64,000 nt of DNA from 73-13 sp035556075. Its GTDB lineage: Bacteria; Actinomycetota; Actinomycetes; Actinomycetales; Microbacteriaceae. Where the stretch lies: positions 1 through 64,000 of the forward strand of contig DATMFQ010000006.1 in the NCBI GenBank assembly GCA_035556075.1. Direction: 5' to 3'. Positions 50,314 through 59,734 of this stretch are shown here, one piece after another. Under the pieces are notes generated by a model that was given only the letters and a program-made list of their open reading frames with translations, made no database searches and was not told the origin of the DNA. The stretch's first letter is position 1; each line of letters starts with the position of its first letter. Both the position numbers and the translations under genes were made by a program.

Positions 50314-53300
50314 ATGACCACCGCCGGCGCCCTCGGGCTCGACCTCGACACGAGCCAGCGTGCCGTCGTCGAGCTCACGGACGACGTCGATGCGGTGGTG
50401 CTTGGCGCCGCGGGCACCGGACGCACGACGGTCGCGATCGAGCTCGTCGCCGACCGGGTGCTGGCGCGCGGCTGGGACCCCGGCGAGATCCTCGTCATCG
50501 CGGCCGATCGACGTGCGGCCGCTCGGCTGCGTGACCGACTCGCGGATCGCCTCGGGGTGCCCACCCCCGGCACCATGGTGCGCACCGTGCAATCGCTGGC
50601 GAATGCGATCGTGCTCGACGACGCGAAGTCCACGGGCATCCCGCTCCCGCTGTACCTGACGGGCGCCGACCACGACCGGATCATTCGAGAGTTGCTCGAC
50701 GAGGATGCGCCCGGCGAGGCTGCGATTGACTGGCCGGTGCCGCGGGCGACCCGCCTGCTGCAGGGGTTCCGGAGCGAGCTGCGCGGGCTCCTCGCGGAGG
50801 CGACTGCGCGAGGGCTCGGTGCGGCCGGACTTGCGGACACCGGGCGGCAGCATGGCCGGCCAGCCTGGGTGGCCGCCGGCGCGTTCATGCGACAGCTCGG
50901 GGAGCGGATCGAGCGGGATCACCCCGAGTTCACACCGCTCGACAGCGCATTCGTGCTTCGTCGCGCGGCCGAGCTCGCCTCGGAGGGACGAGCCGGGCTC
51001 GCGCGCCAGCGCCTGGTCGTGGTCGATGACGCACAGGAGCTTGGCCATGGCGCGCTTGAGCTCCTGCGCAGGCTGGCGGCCCGGGTTCCGCTCGACACCC
51101 GGACGCTCCGGATCGTCATGCTTGGCGACCCGGACCTTGCCACGGGCGGGTTCCGGGGGGCGCGTCCCGGCGCATTCCTCGCGGCGCCGTTCTGGCGGGA
51201 CCTCGGTGAGCCGAGACGGCTCACGCTGGACCGCAGTCATCGCCACGGGTCGGCGATCGCCGGTGCGCTCGAGCGGATCGTCGAGCGGATCGGCCGCGCC
51301 GGGGCGGCGCCGCACCGCAGCCCGGCCGTCCCGCCGGATCGGGGCGACGAGGTGCGCGCGGTGCGGGTCGGGGACGACGCTGATCGGGCGGCCTATGTCG
51401 CCCGCGTGCTCCGGGAGCGCCACGTGCATCAGGGGGTGCCGTGGTCGTCGCTCGCGGTCATCGTCCGCACCTCGACCGCGGCGGTGCGGCTTGCCCGGGA
51501 GTTGCGCACCCTGCAGGTCCCTGCCGAGTCGGCCGGCGTCGCGCCGGTCGGCCCCGAGGAGCACGCGGTCCGTGGCCTCACGCTGCCGATCGAGATCGCG
51601 CTCGGCATCGTCGAGCTCGACGGGGAGCATGCCGAAGCGCTGCTGACCGGCGCGGTCGGCCGCATCGATGTCGTCGCGCTCCGGCGGCTGCGCACGGCGC
51701 TGCGGATCGATGCCCTCGCCGCGGGCCGGGATGAAGGCTCGCGCACGCTCCTCACCGAAGCGATGCGCACCCCGGGGATCTTCGCTGGGATCGACTCCGC
51801 CGCGGCCCGGCGCGCCCGCACGGTCGCCGAGCTCCTGGAGCGGGTCCGCGCGGCGGCGGCGGGGCACGCCAGCATCGAAGAGCTGCTCTGGCTCGTGTGG
51901 TCCGGCAGTGGCCTCATCGAGGAGTGGGGCCGGCTCGCCTTCGGCGCGGGCACCGAGGCCGACGAGGCGAATCGGCACCTCGACGCCGTCGTCGAGCTGT
52001 TTGCCGCGGCCCACCGGTATGTCGAGCGTCACCCGGAGGGCGGTGCGGAAGTATTCCTCAGGTCCTGGCTCGACGCGACGGTCCGGCAGGACACCCTCGC
52101 CCGGCGTGAGGCCGAGGGACGCGTCGTGGTCGGGACCCCCGCGCAGGTCGTCGGCCTCGAATTCGACACCGTCATCCTCGCGGAGCTTGAGGATGGCATC
52201 TGGCCGAACCTCCGCGTGCGGGGCTCGCTGCTCGGTGTGCAGGACCTCGTCGACGTGTGGGACGGCATCACGCCGGGCGGCATCGACCGCCGCCGCCAGA
52301 TGCTGCACGACGAACTGCGGCTCCTGGCGCTCGCCGCATCGCGGGCGCGATCCCGGCTCATCGGGGTCGGGATCGCGGGCGAGGACCGGGCGAGCTCGCC
52401 GTTCCTTCGGCTGCTCGCGGCGGATGGCGAGGTCACCGACGTGAGCACCGAGGCGGTCGCGCCGCTCACCCTCCGGGGTCTCACCGGACGGCTGCGCCGC
52501 CAGCTCACCGGTGGGCGGGCACCGGATGGCACGCGGCGACGACAGGAGATTGCCGCGGCGCAGGCGCTTGCGCGGCTCGCATCGGCCGGGCTCCCTGGCG
52601 CGCATCCGGACGAGTGGTACGGACGCCTGCCGATCTCGACGACCGAGCCACTCGCGGCACCGGGGGAGCCGGTACGCGTCTCGCCGTCGACCATCGACCG
52701 CTTTGGCACGTGCGAGCTGCACTGGGCGATCGAGCATCTCGGTGGCGGTGGCCAGAGCATCGGCGCGAGCGTCGGCACGATCGTCCACGACGTCGCGGAG
52801 CGGATCGCTGACGAGGACGCCGAGACGCTGTTGCCCGCGGTGCTCGCGCAGCTTCGCGAGCTCGACTACGAGGCGGACTGGGTGCGGGTCGCGGATGAGC
52901 AGCGCGCGCGGGACCTCGTCGAGCACCTCGTTGCCTACCAGCGGGAGCTCGCCCGGGCGGGCGGGGTGACCGTCGGCCGCGAGCTGCGGCTCGCGCTGGG
53001 CTACGGCCGCGCCGAGGTGCGCGGGCGCATCGACCGCATCGAGCGATACCCGGACGGGACCGCCGTCATCGTCGACTTCAAGACGGGGGCCGAGTCACGG
53101 TACACCTCGGACAACTCCGTGGCCGAGCACGCCCAGCTCGCGATCTACCAACTTGCCCTCGTCGACGGCGGGCTCCGCGACGCCGACGGCGAGGCCGTCG
53201 AGCTCGCCCTGCGACACGGTGGCGCCCAGCTCGTCATCCTGTCCCGCACGACGGCGAAGACCGACTTCGCGGCCCTGCGCCAGCCACCGCTCGACGAGGC

Positions 53301-53448
53301 GGCTGCCGCCGAGTGGCGAGCGCGGATCGAGGCGACCGCCGAGGGGATGGCGGGGGGCGCATTCATCGCGCGGGTCGCGGCGCACTGTGCGAACCGGTAT
53401 GCCTACGGGCCCTGCCGGATCCACATCGTCGGGCAGGTGAGCGCATGA
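50314..53448 (+). CDS. adnA: AdnA-like helicase-nuclease subunit with a degenerate motor
   Basis: 1044 residues, UvrD-like helicase fold followed by a RecB-type nuclease; length and gene order (before a ~1100-residue partner) match mycobacterial AdnA. The motor looks inactive: Walker A is GAAGTGRTT (residues 31-39, Arg at the catalytic Lys) and the DExx motif reads VVDDAQEL near 235. The nuclease keeps GRIDRIERYPDGTAVIVDFK (Asp and Asp-Phe-Lys, near 903-923). Cluster cysteines: one in FGTCELHW (about 799) and a pair in HCANRYAYGPC (about 1024 and 1033); the position expected for Cys in CxxC is Arg. ATG 50314 follows TAGCGT (50302-50307) by six bases. Confidence 0.88.
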   Translation: MTTAGALGLDLDTSQRAVVELTDDVDAVVLGAAGTGRTTVAIELVADRVLARGWDPGEILVIAADRRAAARLRDRLADRLGVPTPGTMVRTVQSLANAIVLDDAKSTGIPLPLYLTGADHDRIIRELLDEDAPGEAAIDWPVPRATRLLQGFRSELRGLLAEATARGLGAAGLADTGRQHGRPAWVAAGAFMRQLGERIERDHPEFTPLDSAFVLRRAAELASEGRAGLARQRLVVVDDAQELGHGALELLRRLAARVPLDTRTLRIVMLGDPDLATGGFRGARPGAFLAAPFWRDLGEPRRLTLDRSHRHGSAIAGALERIVERIGRAGAAPHRSPAVPPDRGDEVRAVRVGDDADRAAYVARVLRERHVHQGVPWSSLAVIVRTSTAAVRLARELRTLQVPAESAGVAPVGPEEHAVRGLTLPIEIALGIVELDGEHAEALLTGAVGRIDVVALRRLRTALRIDALAAGRDEGSRTLLTEAMRTPGIFAGIDSAAARRARTVAELLERVRAAAAGHASIEELLWLVWSGSGLIEEWGRLAFGAGTEADEANRHLDAVVELFAAAHRYVERHPEGGAEVFLRSWLDATVRQDTLARREAEGRVVVGTPAQVVGLEFDTVILAELEDGIWPNLRVRGSLLGVQDLVDVWDGITPGGIDRRRQMLHDELRLLALAASRARSRLIGVGIAGEDRASSPFLRLLAADGEVTDVSTEAVAPLTLRGLTGRLRRQLTGGRAPDGTRRRQEIAAAQALARLASAGLPGAHPDEWYGRLPISTTEPLAAPGEPVRVSPSTIDRFGTCELHWAIEHLGGGGQSIGASVGTIVHDVAERIADEDAETLLPAVLAQLRELDYEADWVRVADEQRARDLVEHLVAYQRELARAGGVTVGRELRLALGYGRAEVRGRIDRIERYPDGTAVIVDFKTGAESRYTSDNSVAEHAQLAIYQLALVDGGLRDADGEAVELALRHGGAQLVILSRTTAKTDFAALRQPPLDEAAAAEWRARIEATAEGMAGGAFIARVAAHCANRYAYGPCRIHIVGQVSA

Positions 53449-56400
53449 GTGGTGCACGGTACACCCCGGAGGAGCTCGCCGAGCTCCTGTCGACCCGGGA
53501 GGACCCGGTCCATCAGCCGACGGCGCAGCAGCGTGAGGTCATCCTTGCCCCGGCGGACCGACCCGCGCTCGTCATGGCCGGTGCCGGCAGTGGCAAGACG
53601 GAGACGATGGCGGCTCGCGTCGTGCACCTCGTCGCCAACGGACTGCCGCCGGGCGGTGTGCTCGGGCTCACCTTCACGCGGAAGGCCGCGGGGGAGCTCG
53701 CCGAGCGTATCCGACGGCGCCTCGACCGGCTACGGCAGGTCGGTGTCCTCACGGGCGACGATGCCCTCGATCTGCCGACGGTCTCGACCTACAACGCCTG
53801 GGCGGGGTCCATCTACCGGGAGCACGCCCTCCACATCGGCCGGGAGCCGGATGCCGAAGTCGTCGGGGAGGCCGCCTCGTGGCTCCTCGCCCGACGGATC
53901 GTGCTCGAGCACGGCGACCCGGCCCTCGTCGACCTCGGGCAATCCATGGCGAGACTCACCGATGCGGTGCTGCGCCTGAGCAACGCGATGACCGAGCACG
54001 TCGTCGACCCGGAGCGCCTCGATGACCTCGTCGAGGCCTTCACGCAGGTCGGGAGCCTCGAGCCGCTCGGCATCAAGAAGTACGACGGCCCCGTCGATGA
54101 GCACGTCGCGGACGTCGGCGCTCTTCGGCTCCTGGTGCCGCTCGTCGAGCAGTATCAGGCGGCGAAGCGACGCCGAGGGGTCATCGAGTTCAGCGACCAG
54201 GTCGCCTCGGCGCTCGAGATCTGTCAGCGGGTGCCGGAGGCGGTTGCCGAGCTGCGCGAGCGACATGAGGTGGTCATTCTCGATGAATATCAGGACACCT
54301 CGGTCGTGCAGGCGCGGCTGCTCGCTCGGATCTTCGCGGGGACCGGGGTCATGGCCGTCGGCGATCCCAACCAGGCGATCTACGGCTGGCGTGGTGCGAG
54401 CGCCGCGAACCTCGCGGGGTTCGCGGCGGAGTTCGCGCGCGACGACGCACCGGTGCGCACCTTCCAGCTGACGACGAGCTGGCGGAACCCGCCAACCGTC
54501 CTCGAGGCTGCGAACCGCATCGCCGACCCGCTGCGCACAGGCCCGGTCCAGGTGGAATGGCTCGCGCCCCGCCCCGGCGGCGTCGATGGTGAGCTCGCCA
54601 TCATCTACGCCGAGACGGTGCGCGATGAGGCGGAGGAGGTCGCGGGGTGGGTCCGCGACCGGCTCGAAGCGCGGCGGGACCCGGCCAGCGGCTCAGCGAC
54701 GGCCGCCATCATCATGCGGAAGCGTGCACACTTGGAGCGGTTCGGCGAGGCGCTGCGCCGACTAGGGGTGCCGCACCACATCGTCGGTGGTGGCGGCCTG
54801 CTCAGCGCCCCCGACGTCGTCGACCTCGTCGCGACCCTGCGCGTCCTCGTCGACCCGGACGCCGGCTCCGCACTCATTCGCCTCCTCACCGGAGCCCGCT
54901 GGCGCATCGGCCTCGCCGACCTCGATGCTCTCCGAGGTCTCGCGCACTGGCTCCAGCTCCGCGACACGGCGCATCGACCGCTCGACACCGAGGTCGCCGC
55001 GGCGCTGCGCGGCTCCGCCCTCCCCGGTGACGGCGCGTCGATCATCGACGCACTCGACGCGCTCGTGAGCATGCCCGAGGGACATCGTGCGCTCGAGGGA
55101 TTCAGCGCCCCGGGTCTCGCGCGACTGCGTGAGGTTGGTGCCGAGCTCCGGCGGCTCCGTGGGCGCCTTGGGCTTCCGCTCCCGGACCTCGTCGACCTCG
55201 TCGCGGAGGCGATGCGCCTCGACATCGAGGTCGTCGCCAACGAGCTCGAGCCCGGCGGCCAGACCAACCTCCGGGCATTTCGCCACGAGGTGGAGGGATT
55301 CGTCGGGGTCGAGCCGCGGGCGAGCGTCAGCGCGCTCCTCGCGTGGATCGACCGGGCCGCCGATGACGACCGCGAGATGAGCCCCGCGGCGCCGCCGAGC
55401 GAGCCGGGGGTCGTGCAACTCATCACCGTGCACGGTGCCAAAGGGCTCGAGTGGGACATCGTCGCCATCCCACGGCTCGTCGAGGCCGAGTTCCCCACGA
55501 GTGCTCAGGTCGGCCGGGACTGGCTCGCCTTCGGCAGACTCCCCGGTGAGTTGCGTGGTGACGCGGCCGAGCTCCCGTCGTTCGGTTGGCGGAGTGCGGC
55601 GGATCGGCGGGAGTACGTCGCCCGTTTCGAGGCGTACCGTGCCGAGCTGCTGGAGCGCCACGAGCAGGAGGAACGCCGACTCGCCTATGTCGCCGTCACG
55701 CGCACCCGCAGCGACCTGCTGCTCAGTGGCGCATGGTGGGGCGGGCAGCAGCGCCCCAGGAAGCCGAGTCGATACCTCGAGGACTGCGCCGCCGCATTCG
55801 CCATGATGCTGCCAGCGGAGCCCGATACCGAGACGCCACCGGAGGATCTCGGGCAGCCCGACCTGCGCTGGCCGCGGCCAGCCCTCGGCGACCGCCGCGA
55901 GCGGGTCGAGCGAGCCGCTGAGCTGGTGCTCGCCGCGATGCAGGAGCTCGAGACGGCGGCGTCGGGCGTCGACCGCGGCGACCTCGAGGGTGTGACTGAC
56001 CCCGGCCAGGCACTCCCCGAGCCACTCGCGTCGGCGCCCTGGGCCAGGGACCTTGCGCTGCTGCTCGCCGAGCACGCAATCCGCGGCACCGCGGCGCCCC
56101 CCGCGCCACCGCGGCGCGTGCCTGCCTCGGGCTTCAAGGCCTGGGTGCAGGACCCGGCGGCTCGGCTCCGCGCCATCCAGCGACCCATGCCGGAGCAGCC
56201 ATACGTCGCGACGCGCCTCGGCACACTCTTTCACGACTGGGTCGAGGCGAGATACCGGCGACTGGCCCCCGAGGCGCTCTTCGACCTCGATGAGCTTGGG
56301 GTCTCCGCCGAGGACGAACTCGTCGGGCTGGCGCCCGCCGACCAGGCGACGCTCGCGCGGCTCAAAGACGTGTTCGAGCGCTCACGATGGGCGACGCGGC

Positions 56401-56741
56401 GACCGCTCGCCGTCGAGCGCGCCATCGATCTGCCGCTGGGCGGGGTGACCATCCCCTGCAAGATCGACGCGGTCTTCCCCGCGGACGACGACCCGGATGG
56501 TGTGACGATCGTCGACTGGAAGACGGGGCGGCGCCCCGACGACCCTGACGCCCTTGCGCTGCTCGAATACCAGCTCGACCTCTACCGGCTCGCGTGGGCG
56601 GCGGCGACCGGCACCCCGGTCGAGCACATCGAGGCGCTGCTGTACTTCGTCGCGAGCGACGAGGAATACGCGCCGACACGCTATCGCGGCGAGACCGAGC
56701 TCACCGCGGAGTGGGGCGATGCGATCGCACGACTCGGCTGA
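53445..56741 (+). CDS. adnB: AdnB-like helicase-nuclease subunit (active motor)
   Basis: 1098 residues. The SF1 motor motifs are intact: AGAGSGKTETM (Lys51), LTFTRKAAGEL, VVILDEYQDTS near 280, VGDPNQAIYGWRGA, TVHGAKGLEWD and VAVTRTRSDL. The C-terminal RecB-like nuclease has TIPCKIDAVF (about 1000) and VTIVDWKTGRR (about 1022). With AdnA it forms a double-strand-break end-resection machine in actinobacteria, in place of RecBCD or AddAB. ATG 53445 overlaps the adnA stop by 4 bases, which favours a fixed 1:1 supply of the subunits. It ends 82 bases before a convergent gene. Confidence 0.92.
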   Translation: MSGARYTPEELAELLSTREDPVHQPTAQQREVILAPADRPALVMAGAGSGKTETMAARVVHLVANGLPPGGVLGLTFTRKAAGELAERIRRRLDRLRQVGVLTGDDALDLPTVSTYNAWAGSIYREHALHIGREPDAEVVGEAASWLLARRIVLEHGDPALVDLGQSMARLTDAVLRLSNAMTEHVVDPERLDDLVEAFTQVGSLEPLGIKKYDGPVDEHVADVGALRLLVPLVEQYQAAKRRRGVIEFSDQVASALEICQRVPEAVAELRERHEVVILDEYQDTSVVQARLLARIFAGTGVMAVGDPNQAIYGWRGASAANLAGFAAEFARDDAPVRTFQLTTSWRNPPTVLEAANRIADPLRTGPVQVEWLAPRPGGVDGELAIIYAETVRDEAEEVAGWVRDRLEARRDPASGSATAAIIMRKRAHLERFGEALRRLGVPHHIVGGGGLLSAPDVVDLVATLRVLVDPDAGSALIRLLTGARWRIGLADLDALRGLAHWLQLRDTAHRPLDTEVAAALRGSALPGDGASIIDALDALVSMPEGHRALEGFSAPGLARLREVGAELRRLRGRLGLPLPDLVDLVAEAMRLDIEVVANELEPGGQTNLRAFRHEVEGFVGVEPRASVSALLAWIDRAADDDREMSPAAPPSEPGVVQLITVHGAKGLEWDIVAIPRLVEAEFPTSAQVGRDWLAFGRLPGELRGDAAELPSFGWRSAADRREYVARFEAYRAELLERHEQEERRLAYVAVTRTRSDLLLSGAWWGGQQRPRKPSRYLEDCAAAFAMMLPAEPDTETPPEDLGQPDLRWPRPALGDRRERVERAAELVLAAMQELETAASGVDRGDLEGVTDPGQALPEPLASAPWARDLALLLAEHAIRGTAAPPAPPRRVPASGFKAWVQDPAARLRAIQRPMPEQPYVATRLGTLFHDWVEARYRRLAPEALFDLDELGVSAEDELVGLAPADQATLARLKDVFERSRWATRRPLAVERAIDLPLGGVTIPCKIDAVFPADDDPDGVTIVDWKTGRRPDDPDALALLEYQLDLYRLAWAAATGTPVEHIEALLYFVASDEEYAPTRYRGETELTAEWGDAIARLG

Positions 56742-56823
56742 GTCGCACCTGAACCGGCCGGCCTCTGGTGGGCGGGCGTTGGGCTAGTGCGACCCTGGGC
56801 GGACCGACCTGCTCTCGATCAGC

Positions 56824-57804
56824 TCAGACCGCTCGGCGCGTCTGCTCGAGCAGGTCCTCGACCTCACCGATCGTCAGCACCGGCGCCGTCTGCGCCTCGA
56901 TCCGCGCCGTGCGGCGACCGTGCACGCGCTCGGCGAGCGTGGTGAGCATGTCGACGGCGTCGTCGACGATGCCCTGGTCCCGCAGCTCCTGGCCATGCAG
57001 CAGCCAGCGGGCGAGCTCCAGCTCGGCGAAGAATGCGGCACGACCGCGCAGCCGCCGGTCGCCACCACCCATCACTGCCGCGTATCCGCCGAAGACGGCG
57101 TCGGCGGCCCGCTCATCTTGGCTAAGCCAGGCAAGATCGCTCGCCGGATCGCCGATCGCCAGTCCGTGCCAGCCGGTCACGGTCGCGACGGCCTCGCCCT
57201 CGATGTGGAACGACTCCACGTCAAGACCACCGATGACCGTCGGCTGGAACTGCCACAGGTCAGTGTCGTCGAGCGCCGCGAGCCAGCGGGACTGCACGAT
57301 GGCGGGCAGTAGACCGGTCGCCTCAGCTCGGGCAACCACCGAGGCGGCCTGGCGCTTCGACTCCTCCGGGCCGGCGGACGGGAGCCCCGCATCCGTCACG
57401 ATCGTGCTCGGCAACCGGTGGACCTCCGCGATCGCGCGCCCGACGGCGGTGCCAAGCCGCGGGTGCTCGCCGAGCGCATCGCGCTCGAGGGGAGCCCCCG
57501 CGGGACAATCGGTGACGACCGCGCGGGTCGGGCCGTACGTCGCTGCGCCCTCCGGGGTGAGCACACTGAAGGGGAGTCGCGACCTGGCGCCGGCGGTCAG
57601 TGCGGCGAGTCCCGCAAGCTCCGCCCGGATCCGGGTATCCGCCTGGCGGGAGCGGGGGAGCCGGACGAGCAAGTCCCGTCCGTCCTCGGCCGAGACGACC
57701 GCGGCATCAAAGTCCTCGTCGCGCAGCGGCCTCACGCCGGCCACCCGGAGTCCGGGGACCGCCGCCGCTGCGAGCGCGGCTAGAGTGAACGGGGATCGCG
57801 CCAT
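56824..57804 (-). CDS. APH-family phosphotransferase-like protein, probable pseudokinase
   Basis: 326 residues of the aminoglycoside/macrolide phosphotransferase fold. The N-lobe is recognisable (DFDAAVVSAEDGRDLLVRLPRS) and the C-terminal HGLAIGDPASDLAWL matches the family's GDP-x-x-DLA block. The catalytic loop that normally reads HGDxxxxN is GGLDVESFHIEGE, and the metal-binding Asp before the Trp is Gly (TVTGWHGLAIGDP), so phosphotransfer is unlikely. Such proteins lie between helicase genes in related bacteria; the role is unknown. ATG 57802-57804 follows TACCCT (complement of 57812-57817) by seven bases. Confidence 0.75.
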   Translation of the reverse strand: MARSPFTLAALAAAAVPGLRVAGVRPLRDEDFDAAVVSAEDGRDLLVRLPRSRQADTRIRAELAGLAALTAGARSRLPFSVLTPEGAATYGPTRAVVTDCPAGAPLERDALGEHPRLGTAVGRAIAEVHRLPSTIVTDAGLPSAGPEESKRQAASVVARAEATGLLPAIVQSRWLAALDDTDLWQFQPTVIGGLDVESFHIEGEAVATVTGWHGLAIGDPASDLAWLSQDERAADAVFGGYAAVMGGGDRRLRGRAAFFAELELARWLLHGQELRDQGIVDDAVDMLTTLAERVHGRRTARIEAQTAPVLTIGEVEDLLEQTRRAV

Positions 57805-57869
57805 ACCCGTCAGGGTAGGCGTCGTCACCACCCCTTCGGCCCACGCCACGCCAGGATGGCCCGCACCAG

Positions 57870-59546
57870 ATGACCAACCCGGACGCCCTGCTCACTGCCC
57901 TCGACCCACAGCAGCGCGCTGCCGCCGCGGCACTTGAGGGGCCCGTCGCGATCCTCGCGGGCGCGGGCACCGGCAAGACCCGCACCATCACGCATCGGAT
58001 CGCCTACGGGATCGCGACCGGCCGCTACAGCGCGCCCCGCACGATGGCACTCACCTTCACCCGCCGCGCTGGCGAGGAACTCCGCGCGCGGCTGCGGCAG
58101 CTCGGTGCCGGGGAAGTCCAGGCGCGCACCTTCCACGCGGCGGCGCTCGCCCAGCTCAGCCACTTCTGGCCCCAGGTCGTCGGTGGCACCATGCCGCGCA
58201 TCGTCGAGGCGAAGGGGTCGCTCATCGCCGACGCCGCCCGTGCGGAAGGCCTCCCGAGCGACGTCGGGACCGTCCGTGACCTCGCCGCAGAGATCGAGTG
58301 GCGGAAGGTCTCCGATCTCACGATCGAGGCATGGGCGGCGAGCGGCCGCACCGTCGCCGGCCTCCGTACCGAGCAGGTGGTCGCGTGCCAGCACGCCTAC
58401 GAGCGCCTCAAGGACGAGCGGCAGCAAATCGACCTCGAGGATGTGCTCCTCGCCACGGCAGGCATGCTCGCGGTGGAGCCGGGCGTGGCGAGAGTCGTGC
58501 GGGAGCAGTACCGCACATTCGTCGTCGATGAGTATCAGGACGTCTCACCGATCCAGCACCGACTCCTCCGACTCTGGCTTGGTGACCGCACCGAGATCTG
58601 TGTCGTCGGCGATGCGAACCAGACCATCTACACCTTCGCGGGGGCATCGCCGAGACACCTGCTTGGCTTCGGGCACGAGTTTCCCGGGGCCGAGGTGCAC
58701 CGGCTCGAGCGCAGTCACCGCTCCACGCAGCCGATCCTCGACACCGCGAACCGGCTCATGCGTGGCCGTCCCGGGGCGCTCGAGCTCTCGGCAGCGCAGC
58801 CCGGCGCGGCGCTCACCCCGGCCATCGTCGGCTACCCGAGTGACGCGGCGGAGCGTGCCGGCCTGGTCGAGGCGATCCGCGCTGACCTTGCCGACGGGAT
58901 TCCGCCGCACCGGATTGCCGTCCTCGTCCGGCTCAACGCGCAGGCGCCCGAGCTCGATGCGACGCTGCGCGCTGCCGGGTTCGCGGTGACCCTGCGTGGG
59001 GACGCAAGGTTCTTCGCCCAGCCGGAGGTGCGCGAGGCGGTCGTGCACCTCATCGTCGCTCGTCGCACCGCGCCGCCGGAGCTTCCCGCGGCGACCACCG
59101 TGCGCGGGGTGCTCGCCGGACTCGGGTGGGCGCCGACCGCGCCCGGCGACGAGGCGACGGCCGCCGTCCGCGGACGGTGGCACGCGCTCGATGCGCTGCA
59201 TCGGATGGCGCTCGAGGCGGGGGACCGCAGCTTCGCCGCATTCATCGACGAACTCCTGGATCGCCAGGCCGCGAACGACGACCCGGTCGCCGGCAGCGTC
59301 GCCATCGCGACCATGCACTCCGCGAAGGGGCTCGAGTGGGACTCCGTCCACGTCATCGGGCTCGCCGAGGGCCTGCTCCCCATCTCGTACGCGAGTGACG
59401 CGGCGGGGATCGAGGAGGAGCGCCGTCTCCTCTACGTGGCGATCACTCGTGCGCGGCAGCGACTCCGGCTCAGCTGGGCGGCGCGTGCGCATGCGCGAGC
59501 GCCCGAGCGCGCCCCGAGCCGCTTCCTCGCCGAGCTCGGCCTTTAA
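57870..59546 (+). CDS. uvrD2: UvrD2-type DNA helicase lacking the HRDC domain
   Basis: 558 residues. SF1A motifs: LAGAGTGKTRT (Lys36), MALTFTRRAGEELRARL, FVVDEYQDVSPIQHRLL, VGDANQTIYTFAGA, LERSHRST, TMHSAKGLEWDSVHV and LYVAITRARQRL. Best fit is actinobacterial UvrD2, but it ends about 30 residues after motif VI, without the ~140-residue HRDC/tetracysteine tail of mycobacterial UvrD2. It is the third UvrD-family protein within 9.3 kb. ATG 57870 has no clear -10 or ribosome site; a 5-codon frame (57856-57873) overlaps it. Confidence 0.88.
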   Translation: MTNPDALLTALDPQQRAAAAALEGPVAILAGAGTGKTRTITHRIAYGIATGRYSAPRTMALTFTRRAGEELRARLRQLGAGEVQARTFHAAALAQLSHFWPQVVGGTMPRIVEAKGSLIADAARAEGLPSDVGTVRDLAAEIEWRKVSDLTIEAWAASGRTVAGLRTEQVVACQHAYERLKDERQQIDLEDVLLATAGMLAVEPGVARVVREQYRTFVVDEYQDVSPIQHRLLRLWLGDRTEICVVGDANQTIYTFAGASPRHLLGFGHEFPGAEVHRLERSHRSTQPILDTANRLMRGRPGALELSAAQPGAALTPAIVGYPSDAAERAGLVEAIRADLADGIPPHRIAVLVRLNAQAPELDATLRAAGFAVTLRGDARFFAQPEVREAVVHLIVARRTAPPELPAATTVRGVLAGLGWAPTAPGDEATAAVRGRWHALDALHRMALEAGDRSFAAFIDELLDRQAANDDPVAGSVAIATMHSAKGLEWDSVHVIGLAEGLLPISYASDAAGIEEERRLLYVAITRARQRLRLSWAARAHARAPERAPSRFLAELGL

Positions 59547-59620
59547 CCCGCACCCCTCCGCGCGCCCCGCCCCACCCCCTCCCGCCCCGCTCGCTCGGGC
59601 CCTCCACCATTCAATGTGCC

Positions 59621-59668
59621 CGTTTTCACCGCGTGAGCCCGATAAATCGGGCTCACGCGGTGAAAACG
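59621..59668. terminator. Perfect 23-base-arm hairpin after uvrD2
   Basis: Arms 59621-59643 and 59646-59668 are perfectly complementary with only AA between them; the ends are CGTTTTCACC and GGTGAAAACG. The position, 75 bases after uvrD2, suggests a terminator. No separate U-run follows, though the stem itself carries TTTT/AAAA. Confidence 0.75.
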
Positions 59669-59734
59669 TGGCGAGGGAGGGCGGGGTGTGGAGACTGCGG
59701 GCGGGGCGGCGCTCGGCTCGGGCAAAGTCGGGGG

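Noticed and set aside
50152..52926. A 924-codon minus-strand frame over adnA.
   Set aside because: Its composition (Arg/Asp/Glu-rich, no hydrophobic core pattern) is that of a shadow frame; adnA on the other strand has helicase and nuclease motifs.
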